A program made the position numbers and the translations under genes. Source: JAGVVZ01 sp964372465 (GTDB taxonomy: Archaea > Aenigmatarchaeota > Aenigmatarchaeia > CG10238-14). Taken from it: DNA of 41,634 bases. Numbering within the stretch: position 1 is the stretch's first letter; each line of letters opens with the position of its first letter. Positions 39,724-41,634 of this stretch are shown here, in pieces. Below the pieces are notes generated by a model. The model saw only the letters and a program-made list of their open reading frames with translations, was not told the origin of the DNA and searched no databases. Location of the stretch: positions 1-41,634 of the forward strand of contig CAYJRA010000005.1 of the NCBI GenBank assembly GCA_964372465.1, read 5' to 3'.

Positions 39724-39882
39724 TCAGCCTAAAAACTTCAATACGACTTCTAGGACAATAACACCCATAGTAAAAGCTACCACATATTCCGGCTTTAGTT
39801 TTATACCTTCCTTCGGCTCGTCTCCGTATCTGACTAGACCTGCCATTCCCGTTGGCATTCTCATATTGTCTTTTTTACCCAT
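39724..39882 (-). CDS. secG: Preprotein translocase subunit Sec61-beta
   Basis: A 52-residue archaeal Sec61-beta (SecG/SecBeta). It has the short basic N-terminus MGKKDNMRMPTGMAGLVRYG, then GIKLKPEYVVAFTMG and a single C-terminal membrane helix (VVAFTMGVIVLEVVLKF). It stabilises the SecYE channel. The reading frame stays open further upstream, but those 33 codons coincide with the 3' end of RNase P RNA and encode an implausible hydrophobic stretch, so I start at ATG 39882. Confidence 0.9.
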   Translation of the reverse strand: MGKKDNMRMPTGMAGLVRYGDEPKEGIKLKPEYVVAFTMGVIVLEVVLKFLG

Positions 39883-39937
39883 TTGATCAATCAATAATTG
39901 TTCGGTAAGATATAAAAAAGTTACTAAAAGTAAAAAG

Positions 39938-40188
39938 AAGGGTGTATTGGTATAGTCCATCTTCTGTTTTTCAGATAGCATCCGTCTAAGCGCTTAAAGC
40001 TTGCATTTCATCAAGGTCTCCAATCCGTTTCATCTCCAATAACCTGACGTCAAATATCATCCCATTTCAGTTATGAAGTATCGTTTCTGATATTGGAAAC
40101 TAGTTTTTCAACTAACTTCTTTCAATGGATGGAACTTCCTCACCTTTCCTTTGATAGAAAGGCGAAGCTATCTTTCCAACCCACCCTA
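39938..40188 (-). ncRNA. rnpB: RNase P RNA (archaeal)
   Basis: Read on the minus strand, all core elements of the tRNA 5'-processing ribozyme are present. P1: AGGGTGGGTTGG at the 5' end (40187-40176) pairs with CCAATACACCCT at the 3' end (39950-39939), with one mismatch and one G-U. CR-I is GAGGAAGTTCCATCC (40141-40127). CR-V is ACAGAAGATGGACTATA (39967-39951). Their pairing forms P4 (AAG-T-TCCATC with GATGGACT) with the universally bulged U. CAGAAACGA (40089-40081) and GATGAAACGG (40034-40025) match other conserved regions. At about 250 nt it is compact. TTCTTTTT follows the 3' end as a possible terminator. Confidence 0.92.
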
Positions 40189-40207
40189 AAAATAATATTT
40201 ATGGATG

Positions 40208-40216
40208 ATATTTAAG
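40208..40216 (-). promoter_or_regulatory. TATA-like box for RNase P RNA
   Basis: CTTAAATAT (minus strand) is centred about 25 nt before the first paired base of P1. The purine-rich AGTAAAG just upstream may serve as BRE. It lies between the stop of the winged-helix gene and the RNA, so the RNA has its own promoter. Confidence 0.65.
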
Positions 40217-40239
40217 CTTTACTGATGCCAGAATTTCAA

Positions 40240-40518
40240 TCAAATATACTTCTTATGCCCAAGCAATCTTTTTAATTCATATTTGAATTTTCTTGGGAGC
40301 AATCTCCATGCTTCGATCGGATAGGCGAGTTTCTTCAATCTCGGTGTCTTCCTCTCTATTTTAAATTTTACCAACCCATCTTCCTGTAATTTAGAAAGAG
40401 TATATCTAACCCTGCCTCCAGTCATATTTAATTTTTTCGATAATTCATATGTACTCATTCCAGGATTGCTGCATATTGTGCAATAGACAACACGCTCTGT
40501 ATTATTGTTTTTTTTCAT
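40240..40518 (-). CDS. Winged-helix DNA-binding protein
   Basis: A 92-residue protein with HTH core MSTYELSKKLNMTGGRVRYT, helix LSKLQEDGLVKF, and wing KIERKTPRLKKLAYP. It resembles small archaeal MarR/ArsR-like regulators. The C-terminal tail is rich in Lys/Arg/Leu. It is divergent from another small winged-helix gene across a spacer with perfect palindromes. Confidence 0.8.
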   Translation of the reverse strand: MKKNNNTERVVYCTICSNPGMSTYELSKKLNMTGGRVRYTLSKLQEDGLVKFKIERKTPRLKKLAYPIEAWRLLPRKFKYELKRLLGHKKYI

Positions 40519-40601
40519 TTCCGTTCATTCCACCTTGTTTTTATATCGAGGAAGATTTTAAATACCTTTTCTTTACACCGAAAGATATAAAATTATGGAA
40601 A

Positions 40602-40615
40602 ACAACATATGTTGT
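40602..40615. promoter_or_regulatory. Perfect 14-bp palindrome between two regulator genes
   Basis: ACAACATATGTTGT reads the same on both strands and lies in the divergent spacer of two winged-helix genes. A typical homodimer operator has this size. A regulatory role is inferred. Confidence 0.5.
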
Positions 40616-40642
40616 AGATTCATATAATCTGCATTTGTATTC

Positions 40643-40668
40643 AATATTCTTTTTAATATTAGAATATT
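40643..40668. repeat. Inverted repeat AATATTC / GAATATT
   Basis: Perfect 7-bp arms (AATATTC at 40643, GAATATT at 40662) separated by 12 bases, about 30-55 bp before the second winged-helix start. It may be a second operator, although its AT-rich composition makes chance more likely than for the neighbouring palindrome. Confidence 0.4.
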
Positions 40669-40699
40669 TTTGCTGTAAATGGTATCTTTGGGCGATTAA

Positions 40700-40972
40700 A
40701 TGATAACTCTAACTGAACTGGAAAAAACAGTTCTATTAGCCATATTAGTATTCGCAAAAGGATCACTAGCAACTTACGTTACCGAACAACAATTAACTTC
40801 GAAATTTCCCATAAGAAAAAAAATTTTAGTGAAAGAGACATTGAAGGATTTAGTTAAATCTAAACTTTTGGAAAAGGATAAGAAAGAACCCAAATACAAA
40901 ATCACTAAAGAAGGACAGCAGTATGCATCCAAACTTTTGCATCAAGGAGTCAAACTTTGGTATCTTAAATAA
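40700..40972 (+). CDS. Small winged-helix protein
   Basis: A 90-residue protein predicted as a winged helix: LTELEKTVLLAILVFAKGS, then RKKILVKETLKDLVKSKLLE as the recognition region, and the wing KDKKEPKYKITKEGQQYAS. It resembles archaeal transcriptional regulators of about 90 residues. The target is unknown; autoregulation through the upstream palindromes is inferred. Convergent with S2, four bases apart. Confidence 0.75.
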   Translation: MITLTELEKTVLLAILVFAKGSLATYVTEQQLTSKFPIRKKILVKETLKDLVKSKLLEKDKKEPKYKITKEGQQYASKLLHQGVKLWYLK

Positions 40973-40976
40973 TTAT

Positions 40977-41555
40977 TTACTCTTCCTTATCAAAATCTTC
41001 CAACTTCATATTAAAGTCTTTATTACCCCTTAACGTGTTTATTTCTCTGGCTAGAAGCCAATAAATCAATGCCAAGGATTTTCTGCCTTTGTTGTTGCAA
41101 GGCACCACAAAATCAACATTTCTGGTTTCATTAAATGTATCGCACAATGCCACGATAGGTATTCTGCTATCAGTCGCTTCTTTCAATGCTTGATAATCAG
41201 ACAAAGGATCGGTTAACACGACCACATCCGGTTCGACAAAGTTTTCATATTTCGGATTTGTCAGCGTGCCTGGCATGAATCTACCAACAAGGAATGTGCC
41301 ATTTATAGATTCGGCTAATTTCCTTATAGGCATATGGGCGTTTGTCTTTCTCCCGATAACCAGAATTTTATTCATCCTCGCTAAAAATTCAGAAGCCGTT
41401 CTGATTCTCTCATCCAGCAACTTCAAGTTTAGAACCGCTAGCCCGTCCTCTCTTACTTTGTAGATGAATCTTTCCATATTGCTGTTCTTTGACTTCATTC
41501 CAATATGTATACCAGCAGAAAGATAGTCTTTCTTTGGTATCAACGGTTCAGCCAT
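40977..41555 (-). CDS. rps2: 30S ribosomal protein S2 (uS2)
   Basis: A 192-residue archaeal S2. Segments: LSAGIHIGMKSKNSNMERFI, RTASEFLARMNKILVIGRKT, FMPGTLTNPKYENFVEPDVV, VLTDPLSDYQALKEA and IPIVALCDTFNETRNVDFVV. The last is the family's diagnostic D-T-(N/F). ATG 41555 is chosen because the TATA-like box is centred about 27 nt upstream; the frame's GTG three codons earlier is only about 18 nt from it. The acidic C-terminal tail, LEDFDKEE, is usual. Confidence 0.95.
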   Translation of the reverse strand: MAEPLIPKKDYLSAGIHIGMKSKNSNMERFIYKVREDGLAVLNLKLLDERIRTASEFLARMNKILVIGRKTNAHMPIRKLAESINGTFLVGRFMPGTLTNPKYENFVEPDVVVLTDPLSDYQALKEATDSRIPIVALCDTFNETRNVDFVVPCNNKGRKSLALIYWLLAREINTLRGNKDFNMKLEDFDKEE

Positions 41556-41576
41556 ACGATCCACTTAGCAAAGAAA

Positions 41577-41585
41577 ATATTTAAA
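41577..41585 (-). promoter_or_regulatory. TATA-like box for S2
   Basis: GTTTAAATA-type sequence on the minus strand, about 27 nt before ATG 41555, suggesting a leaderless S2 message in addition to any read-through from the upstream gene. Confidence 0.5.
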
Positions 41586-41587
41586 CA

Positions 41588-41634
41588 TTAGCCTATATAT
41601 CTCAATTCCTCGTCATTGTCTTTCTGATCTTTTT
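41588..41634 (-). CDS. Partial C-terminus of an upstream gene
   Basis: The last codons of a minus-strand frame, ending DQKDNDEELRYIG and TAA, run off the window edge. In archaea enolase or RNA polymerase subunits often precede S2, but 14 residues are too few to say which gene this is. The acidic tail composition is plausible for a real C-terminus. Confidence 0.35.
   Translation of the reverse strand, partial: KDQKDNDEELRYIG

Noticed and set aside
39883..39981. N-terminal extension of Sec61-beta in the same frame (33 codons)
   Set aside because: It overlaps the 3' P1/P4 region of RNase P RNA, and the encoded hydrophobic stretch is not found in Sec61-beta proteins.
40449..40703. Plus-strand ORF across the divergent regulator spacer
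   Set aside because: It is antisense to the winged-helix gene at its 5' end, covers palindromic promoter DNA, and has a Phe/Tyr/Cys-rich composition unlike real genes here.
1..41634. CRISPR array, insertion sequence or tRNA gene
   Set aside because: I looked for regular direct repeats, transposase motifs and TTCRANY T-loop patterns within cloverleaf context and found none. A dedicated scan could still reveal a divergent or intron-containing tRNA.

Overview
The window is 41.6 kb of AT-rich archaeal chromosome. Diagnostic archaeal genes include ribosomal proteins S2, S17e, L44e, S27e and L10e, a Sec61-beta subunit, a PriS-type primase, a GINS subunit, a PIN/KH-domain ATPase, a DUF1512 protein, TrmB- and Lrp-type regulators, and an archaeal RNase P RNA. 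Many genes look leaderless, with a TATA-like box about 25 nt before the start codon. Others carry GGTGA-type ribosome sites. The single-chain primase (PriS joined to a PriL-like cysteine domain), the many short zinc-ribbon proteins and the cysteine-rich surface protein suggest a small-genome DPANN-type archaeon. The lineage cannot be fixed from this sequence alone. I saw no integrase, transposase, CRISPR array or tRNA gene, so this looks like ordinary chromosome and not a mobile island.

Layout. Positions 1-12600 hold mixed housekeeping and accessory genes: an HEXXH protein, tandem cupins, a TrmB regulator, a rhomboid protease, a DEAD-type helicase, hypoxanthine phosphoribosyltransferase, UppP, a circularly permuted GTPase, a degenerate EF-Tu-like protein, a nitroreductase and a methyltransferase-like protein. 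Positions 12700-16100 hold an AbrB-like gene bracketed by two near-identical 14-bp inverted repeats. It is followed by a tightly packed operon of a HisRS-like paralogue, a creatininase-family amidohydrolase and true HisRS. Positions 16150-21680 hold information-processing genes: two zinc ribbons (one a stand-alone TFIIB-type ribbon), the PIN/KH ATPase, S17e, the fused primase, GINS, L44e and S27e. Positions 21700-26300 hold a radical SAM protein, small secreted proteins, Lrp, an ICMT-like methyltransferase and an ArsR-like regulator. Positions 26340-37400 hold GlyRS, a long minus-strand run from L10e to a HAD phosphatase, thymidylate synthase facing dTMP kinase, and several membrane proteins. 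Positions 37400-41634 hold an SDR, a HAD-IIA phosphatase, Sec61-beta, RNase P RNA, two divergent winged-helix genes around palindromes, and S2.

The best unexpected items are these. (1) A compact RNase P RNA at 39938-40188 is partly covered by a spurious N-terminal extension of the Sec61-beta reading frame. (2) The AbrB / HisRS-like / creatininase / HisRS locus may pair an adenylating enzyme with an amidohydrolase. (3) Several genes have a good ribosome site and start codon that are out of frame with the main reading frame. Two of these make 15-codon ORFs beginning M-K-S-D. (4) The primase has only three cysteines in its PriL-like part. Functions below are inferred from motifs read by eye. No database search was possible.
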